Source of the DNA: Leptodactylus fallax
Taxonomy: Eukaryota > Chordata > Amphibia > Anura > Leptodactylidae
Assembly: GCA_947044405.1 (NCBI GenBank)
Contig: CAMRHE010000021.1
Span: 10,338,501 to 10,402,500 of the forward strand
Direction of reading: 5' to 3'
DNA: 64,000 nt
Below the pieces are notes generated by a model. The model was not told the DNA's origin, did no database searches, and was given only the letters and a program-made list of their open reading frames with translations. The position numbers and the translations under genes are program-made. This document shows, in pieces, positions 31,815 through 43,378 of this stretch (positions are counted from its first letter, which is position 1; every line of letters starts with the position of its first letter).

Positions 31815-32760
31815 CTATCTTGTTTCCGTTTCCATTTCAGGGGAACAATGTTTCCCAACTGTAATGCAGGGAATCTGGGTAGGGAGCTCCAGTAAGTCCA
31901 CAAGACGGTATATCCATCTGGGAATATTGAAGAGATGCCAGGCAGTCTCTACATCTGAGGGTTTCTGACTTATTATCTGCTTACCACCATTTTTAATAGC
32001 AAGGCCACACAGGTATAGCCAGTGAAAAGGCATCTTCCACTCCCTCAAGACATCTAGCAGGGGTTTCACCATGCGGTATTTAGCCAGCATGGCTGGGGAT
32101 AAGTCCTGAAAAAAGGATATGTAGGTAACAGTGCCATGGTCTCTTGTGGCTTCTAGGATAGCTGTGGCATCAGGATAACATAGCAGGCCACATACAATAT
32201 CACGCGGCTGCTCTGTGGGCTTCGGGGTGGGTCGGGGGGCCCCGCAGGATCCGTCTATTTGTTGGGGGGGGGGGCCCCCGCATCCAGGAGAAGTGCGAAA
32301 GCTTGAGCCACTTTGGGTAGGGCATCATGGGCAAAATTTCTGGCAACACCGCCTAATATTTTTCCTGCGGCCCGATTTTCTTGATCTTCAGCCTGTAGTA
32401 GAGCATCATAAGGGCGGGGGCCTGCAAGATATCGTCAACTTTGGAGTTCATGGTGAGTACATAATTTTGCCCATGTTCATTTTAATGCATCCATTTGCGA
32501 GAAGGAACTGAAGTCCGTAAAATGTCGGAAGTTTGAGCCATAGGGGGGGCGCAAAACAAGGCCCCCCACCTTTGGGGGATCTGTGTCTCCCTCTGAGCAC
32601 ACTCATCTCTGATCTCCACTGGCATCTTGTGAGGCTTCTGGACAGGAGAGCCCAGCTTCTTTTTCAGGTATTTAGATGGTTTCAGTGTCACTTCATGTTC
32701 CCTAAGTTTATCCTTAGCAAGTTTCACCTTTTGTGCTGCTGAGACGGTGAGGAGCTTAAA
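31815..32760 (-). pseudogene. L1/Tx1-like LINE ORF1 remnant
   Basis: Minus-strand reading gives an ORF1p with its N-terminus near 32727 and a C-terminal block with PRDIVCGLLCYPD (about 32180), TYISFFQDLSPAMLAKYRMV (about 32080-32130) and KPSDVETAWHL. This is the C-terminal domain that with the RRM binds LINE RNA. It reads directly into mid-ORF2 sequence at about 31800, so the endonuclease and start of RT were deleted between the two. A G-run at 32263-32273 lies inside. Confidence 0.78.
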
Positions 32761-32784
32761 TCTCTGCTGTCATCACCAGTTGCA

Positions 32785-32806
32785 GTCAAACTCCCCCCCC
32801 CCCCCC
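32785..32806. repeat. Poly-C run
   Basis: A run of about 15 C beside the 5' end of the L1-like remnant. Length in an assembly is unreliable for such runs. Confidence 0.7.
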
Positions 32807-32859
32807 CAAGTACTGGTATTTTGCAATGCCTTAGTGATCAGACTCCCTGAGGCTCAAGA

Positions 32860-33462
32860 CTCCTAACTTTTAATTGCATTAAAAAAGTTAAATAAAAATT
32901 CATATCACCTCGCTTTCCCTTCAACACATATAAAAAAATACATGCATATTAGGTATCCTTGTGTCCGAAAGGGCCAAATATTTTTCCCATATGGTGAAGG
33001 CCGTAGCAGTAAAAAAAAAAAAAAAAAAAAAGAAAAGCATTGAACTGCCATTTTTTCTCTATTTCACCTCCCATAAAAATTTGGATAAAAAGTAATCAAA
33101 GCAATAGACATTCCCCAAAATGGTATATCTAAAAAGTACATCAGGCCCTGCAAAAAATACACCCTATATGTATAGAATATGGCAACTCATTTTTTTTTGG
33201 GCTGCCTAATGAACACTGTAAAAACAAAGCCTAGAAGAAAGTTGCACAAATGCAGTTTTTCTCCAATTCCATCCCATTCTGAATTTTTTTCCAGCTTCCC
33301 AGTACATTGTACAGAATACTTAATAGTACCATTTATTACAATTAAATTCCACAAACATTAAGCCCTTATACGGCCCTGTGAAAAGATAAATAAAAAAGTT
33401 ATTGGGTTTGGAAGGTGGGGAGTCAAAAATAAAAAACGAAAAATGCCTGTGGAGGGAAGGGG
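32860..33462 (-). mobile_element. TTAA-type element, minus-oriented relative of 62610-63595
   Basis: On the minus strand the element begins at TTAA (33463-33466) with CCCCTTCCCTCCACAGGCAT, matching the start of the element at 62610. The shared block with CAGTACATTGTAC and AAAACTGCATTTGTGCAACT-type words follows in the same order. The far end near 32860 is not clearly delimited. A poly-A run is at 33010-33031. Confidence 0.7.
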
Positions 33463-33466
33463 TTAA

Positions 33467-33860
33467 AGTTGCAATAAAAAAAGGTATTTTGAACTGTTAT
33501 TTTCAGTGGCTGTATTAGTTAGGAACTATTGTAGTAAATGATTTTATTAATCCAAACACACATAATCTCTTTACTCTGAACAATACTGATCATTTTTAAT
33601 TGATGATGATCACTCCTAGAATAATTAAAATTAATATGACATGAATATTTGCAAAGTGTGGTGATCATTACATATAAAGAGTAGTCATATTTTTCTGTCA
33701 GCATAGTAATGAATGATAACCAAGTTGCTGATCAACAATACATAAGAATCATTTGCACTAGATCAAAAATAATGATAATTGGATTGCAAGAATTCTACAA
33801 AATTGAAACATGGACAATGTACACAGTACATGGTGATTGCATACACACATAAAAAGGACT
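33467..33860. other. AT-rich DNA, no gene seen
   Basis: No supported frame or repeat match. Confidence 0.3.
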
Positions 33861-34380
33861 TGTCTCAAGTCTGACTACATGAGATTACTTATAACTGATG
33901 AGAGACCAAGTCCTTCTCCATCAGACTACCTGTGAATGGTGGGAGACCAAGTCCTCTGAATGTGGGTGAGATGTGCCTTTAAATTAGTGACCTGTGTAGT
34001 TACCAGCCAGCCTGGGACAAAAGAGAGTTTCATGTGTGTTTCATGTATGTTGAATGGAATAGCAAACTGCACTGAAACCAAGGTACGTAAACTGAGAGAT
34101 ATAGAGAGAGAAGAAAAGAGAAAGTGAGCGATTGGGAGGGGTGACACTGTGTAAAAACTGCTATTTAACAGATGGGCTAGCTGGGGCTACCTGTTAGAGA
34201 AGGTTTTCCACTATACTAAACTTTGTTTCTCTGTAAGGAATAAAACTGTGTAACTTTAAAGCCCCTGCCTTCTCTGAGAATCTTTAACAAAGCTAGCCGC
34301 ACCTTGTAAGACTGTTGTGATTGCCAAGTTTGTTGCCCCTTCTAACATCTCTGTAACCATCAAGCCTGTTAAAATCTAAG
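33861..34380. repeat. Unclassified repeat with internal duplication
   Basis: GAGAGACCAAGTCCTTCTCC near 33900 is repeated as GGAGACCAAGTCCTCTGAAT near 33942. An AATAAA lies at about 34241 in GTAAGGAATAAAACTGTG. This could be a decayed LTR, but no terminal repeats or coding remains confirm it. Confidence 0.3.
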
Positions 34381-34671
34381 TAAACATCATTAAAAATTTC
34401 CATAAGAAAATCCTATAACAAAATTACTTTTATTACATGTACCTTTTTTTGCATTCGCATATTATTGTGGAATTTGTATATTTGCGGCATAAAAAAATAT
34501 AGTTTTGTCAATATATAGATTATTTGATGAGTAGTAAAGCAAACCATTACATTTTATTTAATTAATATTCTTGTATTTCCGAAGCCTGCAGAGTAAGTAT
34601 AAGTTTTAAAATAAAGTAACAATGGAAATCAATCATTTCTGGATAGCAATATATTTAAATATATTTCTATA

Positions 34672-35765
34672 CAGTACCAGTAAAAGGTATGGACACATCA
34701 TTTCATTCCATGATTTTTCTTGTTTGTGTTTGTTTCTAGCTATGAAGGAAAACATATGGAATTAACTAGTACACACAAAGTGTTAAGCGAATCAGTATAT
34801 GTTTTATATTTTAGATTCTTCAAAGATGATAGCTTTGCGCACTCTTGAGGTTCATTCAGCTTCATGAGGTATTCATCTGAAATGGTTTTCCATCAGTCTT
34901 GAAGAAGTTCTCAAAGGAGCCGAGCATTTGCTGGCCACTTTTACTTTACTCTGGAGTCCATAATATCTCAATTGGTTTTAGGTCAGTTGGAGGTCATGGC
35001 ATCTATTGCAACACCCCATCACTCCCTTTTAGTCAAGTAGCCCATATATAGCCTGGAAGTGTGTTTGGGGTAATTGGGGCGAATTTAAGCCACACCTTCT
35101 TTAAATATGCCCCATTGTCCTGTTGTAAAACAAATGATGGTCTCACTAAGTGCAAATCAGATTGGATGACATGTCACTGCAAAATGCTACCATACCCATG
35201 TTGGTTAAGTGTGCCTTGATTTTTTTTTATAAATCACCAAGTGTCACTTGCAAACCACCCCCACACTATCATACCTCCTCAATGCTTCATGGTGGGAACA
35301 ACTTACTGTATGTATATGTAAATTTTGAATCATCACACAAAAGCACAGATTTCCATTGGTCTAATGTCCATTCTTTGTGGGGTTTTTTTGCACAAACAAT
35401 TATCTTCTTCTTGCTATTTTTCTTCAGTAGTAATTTTTTGCTGCAATTCAACCAGGAACTGAAACCATGATTCTCGCAGTTTCTTCTGAACAGTTGATGT
35501 TAAGATGTTTCTGGTACTTAATCTCCAAAGCATTTATGTTGGCTCTAATCTGAGGTGCTCTTAATTTCTGCTTTCTGAGGTTAGTAAATCTAATTAATTT
35601 AATCTCTGCAATACTGGTAACTCTTGGTCTTCCTTTCCTGGGGCCATCCTCATGAGAGTCAATTTCATCATACCTTTGGATGACTTTTATGACTGCACTT
35701 GGGAATACCTTCAAAGTTCTTTAAAATTTTCAGATAGACTAGACTTCATGTCTTAAAATAATGAT
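34672..35765 (-). mobile_element. Tc1/mariner transposon, truncated and decayed (copy C)
   Basis: The end CAGTACCAGTAAAAGGTATG after a TA (34670-34671) matches the common Tc1 terminus of the CAGTACCAGTCAAAAG type. The transposase runs on the minus strand. I see no matching inverted end beyond 35765, so the element lost its other terminus. Confidence 0.8.
34830..35750 (-). pseudogene. Tc1 transposase pseudogene (copy C)
   Basis: The minus-strand frame 35714-35448 holds the helix-turn-helix region: SAVIKVIQRYDE, then SHEDGPRKGRPRVTS, the GRPR linker typical of Tc1 transposases, then KLRAPQIRANINA. Downstream the frame is broken repeatedly; pieces of the catalytic core can be traced in the plus-strand text (for example HHGGGT-type words in reverse near 35290, QDNxP-type near 35120) but no triad residue is secure. 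Confidence 0.75.
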
Positions 35766-36960
35766 AAACTGTTATTTCGCTTTACTCCTTTGAGTAGACA
35801 CCAACTGTGCATGCTCAACCTGAAACAAAATGCTGTACATCAGGATCTAACATGGCAACCGTGGACAAGCATACACATATAATGAGGCATGCTTTTTGAA
35901 AAAACTATTTTTGAAAAAAGGAATATTATAAAGCTTGAGTGGAAATATGGGATACCTCTCCAGTACAAGTAAAAGTACAACTTTTAAAAATACATGCTCC
36001 GCTTAAGTCATGTAGTAATAGGGTTCTTCTACAGTGTGTAAAATAACACATACTCTGTAAATCACACTCATTAAGGAGAATAGGGGAACATTTTCTTGAC
36101 AAGGCACACACTATTTCTGTTCCATTCCACGATTCTTAACTTTTAAGTAACTATTCAGTTGCAATATTAACTCCTTTAAATTACATAATTTGACATTTTT
36201 AATCATTTTAAATTACCTCATTTGCAATAATTATGCTTCTGAAAATGCTGCATGATAAAAAAAAAAATCACTTATTCATTGTCATGTTCCTCTGTGCCAG
36301 TTCATAGAAATTATTTCAAAAGTTGCATTGCATGTAGTTTATATTATATGTTTAGTTTTATTTTGCTTGATTTCATTTTGGCATGCTTTCATGTACATGG
36401 TACAATAAAATATAATTTATTTCATTCTTATTTAGCAGTATTCTGTGATATTTATAACAGTGAAATGAATTATCTTGGACTTCTCCATTTAGAAAAAAAA
36501 AAAATCTTCATATAATACTACATAGATTTCTTCTTATTGGAAGAATGCACAGCTGAATTGCCTTTAGATATTTAAGATTTCTGCATTGTTGTTTTCTGTG
36601 TACATCACTTGATTATTGCTATTTTTTCTGGCACATACAATCTGTCAAAACAGTGGGAAACAATTGCTAGGAGCACTGACCCACATAGAAATGACTGTGA
36701 ATTTCTGATCTCTTTTGACCAGTCAATCAGCAATGTATAGTACAGCAAAAAAAAGTTTCACCTGATTTGTCCTTAAAGAAAGCTATTGTCTTATAAAACC
36801 CTGTGGCCTATTGTTAAAGTCACAGGTGGCTTTGAAAACTCTTTATTTGAAAAACAATGAAATATTTACTGCAAAATGTTTCATTTCTTAGAAAATATTT
36901 GTTAAAAGGTTTTTTTGATACTAAGATATTGATGACATATCCTGAGGTAAGATCATCAAT
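35766..36960. other. AT-rich DNA, no gene seen
   Basis: No supported frame and no repeat match in the window. Candidate single-copy DNA. Confidence 0.35.
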
Positions 36961-36974
36961 ATCAGAGCAGTGGG

Positions 36975-37325
36975 GGTCTGACACCCAGGGCTGCTTTAAC
37001 CTAAGAGCCAATGGTGCACTTCCACTGGGCACTATGGTAGCAGGGGCCATCTTGAGACAGCAGGATAGTCCGGCATTTGCTGTCCCACCATTCCACGCTG
37101 CCCCAACTTCAGCTGATCAGCGCCCTAATGAGTTGTATGCAATGATGAAGGAGGGAGCTTCACCATTCATCCTTCCTCTTCCCTGGGAGCTGCAGGCACG
37201 ATGTGATGATATCACTTACATCGCACCTGCAGTTCCCTTAAAGACTCTGAACCAGAGACAGCAGGTGAGGAAGAAGAGGTACGTATTAGTGTTTTTTTTT
37301 TTATTTTTGTTTGGTAGGAGAGGGA
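36975..37325 (+). repeat. Repeat body with downstream minisatellite, related to 43606-45416
   Basis: Shares with 43700-43915 the order: a GATGAAGGAGGGAGC/GGTGAAGCAGGAGCC block, a GGCACGATGTGATGATATCAC/GGCGCGATGTGATGACGTCAC block and an AGAGACAGCAGGTGAGGA/AGAGACAGCAGGGGAGTG block. The body then runs into a minisatellite, as at 43915. The terminal sequence differs from that element. Confidence 0.65.
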
Positions 37326-37610
37326 CATAATATTGTGAGGCAACTGCAGAGGGACTTTAAACTGTGGGGCAGCTGGAGTGGGACATTAAACTGTGGGGGC
37401 AGCTGGAGGGGACATTAAACTGGGGGCAGCTGGAGTGGGAAATAAAACTAGGGGCAGCTGGAGGGGGACATTATGTTGTGGGGCAGATGGATGGAAACAT
37501 TATGCTGTGGGGGCAGATGGATGGAGACATTATGCTGTGGGGGCAGATGTACGGAGATATTAAATTGTGGGGATAGCTGGAGGGAGACATTATGTTGTAT
37601 GGGGTATGAG
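37326..37610 (+). repeat. 30-bp minisatellite, about nine copies
   Basis: Units follow GGGGGCAGATGGATGGAGAC plus ATTATGCTGT. The unit is a multiple of three, so a repetitive open frame (37364-37576) arises; it is not a gene. The unit resembles the 28-bp unit at 43915-45100. Confidence 0.88.
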
Positions 37611-37639
37611 GCCTCTAAAGGGGCATTATAATTTGTACA

Positions 37640-38455
37640 AGTCAGATATTTGTAAGTGGTGGTGATGGAGGGGCAACTTATAAAAACCTTTGCAAGGAGA
37701 CCATCAATCTGTTAAAATGCCCTTCTGACACCCAGAACCCAGACCAATCAGCTGTTTGAAAAGACCACAGCATGTGGGTGAGCGCTGTAGAGGACCTCTG
37801 CTGATCTAATATTGATAACCTATCCTAAGGATAAGTCATCGATATTTTAGTCTTGGAAAAGTCCTTCAATCAACTACCACACACAGGCACACTTTTCAGC
37901 AAGAAAAAAAAACCTCACTAAACAGTGTATGTAAGGAGAGTTGTTTGTAGCAGAGCTGTTTGTGTATAACAGGACTGTATGTGCATGTATTATACAGTAG
38001 TTATGTGTGCAGAATTGTGTTTGCTGTGTAGCAAATCTTTGTGTCCTATATGGCATAGCTGAGTATGTGTGTACTACAGGATTGTGTGTGTAATATGTGT
38101 ACTACAGAGATGTATGTGTGCAGTGTCACAAAAAAAACTTAAAATCATAAAAAAATGTTAGTTTGGTCGAAAGATAAGGTCATGCTAATTTTAACAAATG
38201 TTGACTTTCAGCTGCTAACTCCATCATCTACCCTATAAAACCAAGAAAGGAGGGACTGGACTAGACCCTAAAAGTTAGTTACATTAACCTCTCCGCCTCC
38301 TTTGACCACAAAGTTTTAAATAGTGATACACTGTTTCTTTTTTCCTATTTTTAATTGTCTAAATCAGAGCTGTGTGTAAGTAATGTGATGGTCAGGTTAA
38401 TCTTATGGTCAGAAAAATACAGTAATTCTTAATACTATATAAAAAATATATGTTA
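37640..38455. other. Unclassified DNA, no gene seen
   Basis: GT-rich stretches at 37930-38120 with repeated TGTGTGTA and ACAGGA words. No gene or known element. Confidence 0.3.
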
Positions 38456-38459
38456 TATT

Positions 38460-38960
38460 ATTCTGCAAGTGGGTATGATTACAGCGATACCAAGTTTATA
38501 TAGTTTTATTATGTTTTAACACCTTAACAAAAATCATAAACTGTGAAAAATAAAGAAATTTCACAATATCTCATATGTATAGGGCTGTGTAAGGTATGTT
38601 GTTGTGTAGCAAGTTGTACTTTCTATGGATACCATTTTGGAGATTGTCTGACATTTCGATTGCTTTTTATTCAGGTTTTTTTGTGGGAGGTGAAGGGGGA
38701 AAAACGAGAGCTTGGCCGCTTTGATTTTTTTTTCCCCACTACAGCATGCACCATATGAACTAAATATTTTTATATGTTTATGATTCAAACACTTTCATGC
38801 ACAGGGATGTCTAATGTGTGGGGTTTTTTTTTTTAGTTTTTTTTATTTGCAATCTAGGAAAGAGGGGTATTTGAATTGTTATATGTTTTTATATCTTATA
38901 CATCGCAATTATTTTTAGACCCCTGTAGGGGAGGCTCTACTTGAATCCTTAGAAGTTTGA
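38460..38960 (+). repeat. TTAA-family element fragment (62610-63595 type)
   Basis: Aligns in order with 62890-63370: the GGTATGATT(A/C)C start, AACC(T/C)TTAACAAAAATC, the TACTTT...ATACCATTT block, ACTTTTTATTCA-type words, the ACTA(C/T)(A/G)GCAT block and TCTAGG(A/G)AA(A/G)GAGGG at the end. Confidence 0.7.
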
Positions 38961-38964
38961 TCAC

Positions 38965-39070
38965 CAGTAAATAAATAAGTAAATATTAAGAAATTCTTTC
39001 ACTTCTATTGCAGGATGATCAAATTGTGAAATCCCATATACAACCAATAATGTCATTGCATTTAGAACTT

Positions 39071-39117
<47 letters not shown>

Positions 39118-39417
39118 TTTAATACAGGGAGGGGGGGTTTTTTTTTTTGTTGGCGGGGGGGTTGGGCTTTTTTAAAAAGAATCTGTTTGGTGGGTGTTTT
39201 TTTTTATGGGGGGGGGGGGGGGGGGGCGCCCCCGCGCCCGGGGTTTTTTTTTTTTTTTAAAAAAGGGGAAAAAAATAAAAAAAAAAAAAAAAAGGGGGGG
39301 GGGATTTTTAATTTGAAATGCACCATAAATAAATAAGTAAATATTAAAATCTCCGCAGGTGATCAAATTGTGAATCCCAACAACCAATAATGTCATTGCA
39401 TTTAGAACTTTATTTTC

Positions 39418-39445
<28 letters not shown>
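38965..39445. other. Duplicated flank around a homopolymer block, likely assembly artefact
   Basis: A segment from about 38968 (AATAAATAAGTAAATATTAA through ATAATGTCATTGCATTTAGA and into (TA)n) recurs at about 39328-39450 in slightly shorter form. Between the copies lie T, G, C and A homopolymers up to about 20 bases, including a G-run at 39208-39227. Such low-complexity text between two copies of the same flank is typical of a misassembled or poorly polished microsatellite. Confidence 0.75.
39079..39110. repeat. (TA)n microsatellite, first copy
   Basis: About 16 TA units; the second copy is at 39420-39458. See the duplicated flank around it. Confidence 0.9.

Positions 39446-39458
<13 letters not shown>
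39420..39458. repeat. (TA)n microsatellite, second copy
   Basis: About 19 TA units, followed by unique sequence TGTAATGATCTTAATACC. Confidence 0.9.
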
Positions 39459-39459
<1 letters not shown>

Positions 39460-39461
<2 letters not shown>

Positions 39462-39874
39462 ATGATCTTAATACCAGCAGAGTGCTGTTACTTTATTGAT
39501 TGCACAGGTGCATTGCTCATTACAAGACAGATCTCTGATTGCTGTGATTTGATTGTAACAGACGGTGCACTTGTGTGTCCATCACATGACCATGGACTGT
39601 TTTTTTATCTACTAGAAGTAGGCAATAAATTACAGTAAGCAGCACTATAAAGAAGTGAGAGGGGTTGGTAATGAAAATATATGAAAATGTATGTAACTTT
39701 TCAATATACAATCAATAGCATTTTTTTTTCAAGCTTTTCAAGGCTAAGGATATATGTAGCAAATCGCATACAAAAAGCGCTGCAGGAAAAACCGCGGTAG
39801 AAACGCATTTCAATTTTTCTGCAATGTGTGGATGGGATTAGCTTTGCAGGTAATGTAAACGCAGCATTTTTTGC
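39460..39874. other. Unclassified DNA, no gene seen
   Basis: The end (39745-39870) carries AAACGC words of the kind found in MITEs but no ends can be drawn. Confidence 0.3.
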
Positions 39875-40066
39875 CTTAGGCTGAGGCCCCAGATTGCGGA
39901 GACGCAGGATTTTTTGGTGCAGATTTTGCTGCAGTTTTTTGAGCCAAAGCCAGGAGTGGATAGAGAAGAAGCTAGAAGTATAAGTACTTCCTATATATTT
40001 CCTATTCCTTTCTGCAAAATCTGCAACAAAAAAAAGCTGCTTTTCCGCAATGTAGGGCCTCAGTCT
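39875..40066. mobile_element. About 192-bp MITE, family M, copy 2
   Basis: Left end TTAGGCTGAGGCCCCAGATT, right end TGTAGGGCCTCAGTCTAA, an inverted pair. The interior has GAGCCAAAGCCAGGAGTGGA, shared with the other two copies, and AAATCTGCAACAAAAAAAAG paired with the TTTTTTGGTGCAGATTTTG on the left arm. Confidence 0.88.
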
Positions 40067-40337
40067 AAAGTTCCTGCCACTAGGCATCTCCCTTCTCGCT
40101 AATTTGCAGTTCACTCATTTGTTATCAAGAAAGTCTGTCCATAGATGCCAGATAAAGACAAGACGAAAATATAGTGAGTGTAGGGGGTGGCCCTTTTCTC
40201 TCTTCACCAAGTGAATGGAGAGGGGAGGAGATGATTCTCCTCACAGCCTCCACATACATGTCTGCAAACTGTTGTTGTGTGCAAAATACTGAGGATTCTG
40301 CATATCTCACAGCTTGCATCGTAAGAAAAGTCTTCTA

Positions 40338-40975
40338 CAGTACCTTGCAAAAGTATTCATACCCCTTGAACTTTTCACATTTTGTCACCTTACAACCACA
40401 AACTTAAATGTATTCTATTGAGATTTTAAGCGATTGATCAACACAAAGTAGCAGATAATTGTGAAGTGGAATGAAAATGATACATGGTTTTCAAAATTTT
40501 AATCCAATAAAAATCTGAATTGTGTGACATGTAAAAGTATTCATCCCCCCCCCCTATATCAATACTTTGTAGCACCAACTTTTGCTGCAATTACAGCTGC
40601 AAGTCTTTTGGGGTATGTCTCTACCAGCTTTGCGCATCTAGAGACTGAGATTTTTGCCCATTCTTCTTTGCAAAATAGCTCAAGCTCAGTCAGATTGGAT
40701 GGAGAACATCTGTGAACAGCAATTTTCATGTCTTGCCACAGATGCTCAATGGGATTTTGGTCTGGACTTTGACTGGGCCATTCTAACACATAAATATTCT
40801 TTGATCTAAACCATTCCATTGTAGCTCTGGCTGTATGTTTAGGGTCATTGTCTTGCTGGAAGGTGAATCTCCTTCCCAGTCTCAACTCTTTTGCAGCCTC
40901 CAACAGGTTTTCTTCCAGGATTGCCATGTATTTAGCTCCATCCATCTTCTCATCAACTCTGATCTCTATCACTGG
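40338..40975 (-). mobile_element. Tc1/mariner transposon, 5'-deleted (copy D)
   Basis: One terminus, CAGTACCTTGCAAAAGTATT after TA (40336-40337), resembles copy A's end (CAGTGCCTTGCGAAAGTATT), so the two belong to sister families. It breaks off at about 40975, where a different repeat begins. Only the C-terminal half of the transposase remains. Confidence 0.88.
40559..40975 (-). pseudogene. Tc1 transposase C-terminal half (copy D)
   Basis: An uninterrupted frame of about 138 codons on the minus strand: KMDGAKYMAILEENLLEAA, then QQDNDPKHT with the second catalytic Asp, SQSPDQNPIEHLW with the catalytic Glu, and the C-terminal AAVIAAKVGATKY. Spacing from Asp to Glu is 34, as in copy A. The N-terminal DNA-binding region and first catalytic Asp are gone. 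Protein identity with copy A is clearly high over the same region. The apparent start codon near 40981 comes from flanking sequence. Confidence 0.9.
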
Positions 40976-41195
40976 CCGCAAAATATGGAACTATCCAGGC
41001 TGCAAAATAAGGAACAGGTCCTATACCTGTCTCCGATTTTGCAGCCCTGCTCTGGCAGCTCCTATTCATTTAATGAAAGGGGCAGCGGAAGCACGGCCGG
41101 TGCACGGGCGGCACACGGGTGACATCCGCGTGTCCCCCATGCACCGCCCGTGCCTTTAAGAAAGCACACGGTCATGTGCAACCAGCCTTATTCTG
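40976..41195. repeat. MITE fragment, hAT-like end
   Basis: GC-rich with GGCACACGGG/CCCGTGCC words and the ending GTCATGTGCAACCAGCCTTA, similar to the terminal style of other MITEs here. Truncated where copy D begins. Confidence 0.5.
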
Positions 41196-41214
41196 GTATT
41201 GCTGTACTTGTAAC

Positions 41215-41510
41215 AACCCACAGAATAAAGTCAACATGTTATTTTGGCCACACAGTTAATGCCATAAAAATAAAGTCGTATGAAAGTTGCACAAACACAG
41301 TTTTTCTCTTATTCCAGCCTATTCTGATTTTTTTTTCCAGATTTCCAGTACATTGTATGGAACGTTAAATGTTACCATTACAAATTACAATTTGTCCTGC
41401 ACACATTAAGCCCTCATACCATTCTGTGCCTGCAAAAAATAAAAACATTTGGAATGCAGGAAGTAAAAAATTAAAAATGAAAAATGGTTGCAGCAGGTAG
41501 ACGTCAAAAG
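41215..41510 (-). repeat. TTAA-family element fragment (62610-63595 type)
   Basis: Contains AAAGTTGCACAAACACAGTTTT, CAGATTTCCAGTACATTGTA and TAAGCCCTCATACC in the same order as the minus-oriented copy at 33230-33370. Both outer ends are missing. Confidence 0.7.
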
Positions 41511-43172
41511 CAGAGGGACTTATGTAAGTCTACATGAAAAAAGGAAATATTTCTGGTCTTTTTTGGTGATATGTGGGTTTAAATGTTGGGAGGTATGTAA
41601 CTAGTTCTTTTTTTTTTTTAGTTTTTGAAAGAGATTTATTTTAGAAAAAATGTAAAAATTTATCAAGTTATTATTATTATTTGCACTATTTCACATTATG
41701 TTCTGTTTTCATTCTTTGCAGACCCAGTTACATGTCTGAAGTATTGACTGGTTAAAACATTAAGGATCATCTGAACAAGATTAGTTAATTATTGAACACT
41801 GCAATATGCTTGAAATACGATGATATAAAATGAAGAAAAGCAAACATTTTCAAGTACCAACATTTCAAGTTTTTAATCAATATCTATCCAGTGATATTTA
41901 CTAACAATCCTAAAATAGTTTATATTAAATGATTTGAAATACATACGGTCGGAACAATAATTAGTAGTAGTAGCAGTAATAATAATAATAATAAGTGCAA
42001 CTTTGTTGTTTATAACTTATTTTTCTTATTTAGATTATATTAAATATTTTTACCATATTTTACTATGTAATATTAACACATGTAGATACAGTGTATCATT
42101 GTAAACTCACTAATTGACTTGTGACGATTGACTGCATTTTTTCTGTGTAATAAAAGATAAGTCTGGTGGAATTCATGCTCCAGTTCATAACCCAGTTCCC
42201 ACTAGCCCATTTTAATCTGCACTCTATTTTATATTTTTTTCTCCATGTAGAAGAATCAATACACTATTGAGTATAACAGTAAGTAATAAGCTCCTTTGAG
42301 AGAAAAAAAACCCTTCAACTGCAAATTACATGTAGTTGCAATATGTTTTTCAGTTTCTATTGCACTAAAATAATGTGTTTATATTTTGCTGATTGCATCA
42401 CACCAGGTGGAAAGCTGTTTCTGAATAAAGCACGTTTAATGTTCAAGAATACTCTCTATATTCAAAATTAAACTCACTAAGAAATAGCAAACACAAAGAT
42501 AAGCTGTGTAGTAAAAATAGCTTGTGCTTTATTAGTTATCACTCTTTTATTGAAATGTTTGTTTACATTTTCATAAAGTTAGGATTTACTACAAATATTT
42601 AGATTAGATGAAATCCATTTTAATTTATATTTTCTACATGTATCAAGTGCTTTATAGAATTGTTTAAACCTACTAAGATAAGCCACAATAATGAATCATC
42701 TCATATCGCAACAGGAATATTTTTACTAAATAGTAATATTCATGGATTTACTGTGCAGGAGAGTAGACATTAAAGACAAGTTTACATTTTTTGTGCAACT
42801 TAGCTAAGCATGGTGCCAAGTAGCTAATCTGAATTGAGTAGAGTAAATCAGCGGTCAGTACCTGCAAAAATAAAAACCCTAAAATGACTGTTATAAAGTT
42901 ATGGATCTTAGAAGGTCTGTCATCAAAATGTTAATTTTTTTGGTATGCAATCTTTACAGAATTATATGAATGTGTTGCTTTCTAGATTACAGTGATTTTT
43001 TTATATATATAACTAATAACTCATAATGCAACTGCATTGAATTTTAGCTATACATTTAAATAAAACAGCTGATGCTGAATATTCATTAGCCCATGACCAA
43101 CCCTCTTTGGATATAGAATTTAGTAGCTGACTGGTTTACCAAGTGACATCATGTGTCCATTAGAGTGTGAGT
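41511..43172. other. AT-rich DNA, no gene seen
   Basis: A (TAA)n-type tract lies at about 41959-41993. No supported frame. The part at 42360-42760 has no repeat match in the window and has the AT-rich, motif-dense texture of conserved non-coding DNA, but this cannot be tested here. Confidence 0.35.
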
Positions 43173-43378
43173 AAGGCTGAGGTCCTATGTTGAGGAAATG
43201 AAACTTTTTTTGTTGCAGATTTTAATGCATTTTCTTTGAGCCAAAGCCAGGAGTGGATTGAGCAGAAGGTAGAAGCATAAGTACTTCCTATATATTTCCC
43301 ATTCCTTATATAGCCACTTGACTTTGGCTCAAAAAAACTGCTGCAAAAAAAATGGGTTTCCGCAACATGGGACCTTAA
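43173..43378. mobile_element. About 206-bp MITE, family M, copy 3
   Basis: AAGGCTGAGGTCCTATGTTG at the left and CAACATGGGACCTTA at the right form the inverted ends. GAGCCAAAGCCAGGAGTGGA and TTGGCTCAAAAAAACTG are the shared inner blocks. Confidence 0.85.

Noticed and set aside
34225..34260. AATAAA as evidence for an LTR or gene 3' end
   Set aside because: A single hexamer in AT-rich DNA has no weight without upstream coding sequence.
37364..37576. 70-codon frame with a ten-residue repeat
   Set aside because: The 30-bp minisatellite unit is a multiple of three, so a repetitive frame is automatic.
39172..39396. Minus-strand frame rich in Phe, Lys and Pro
   Set aside because: It is the translation of homopolymer runs in the suspected assembly artefact.
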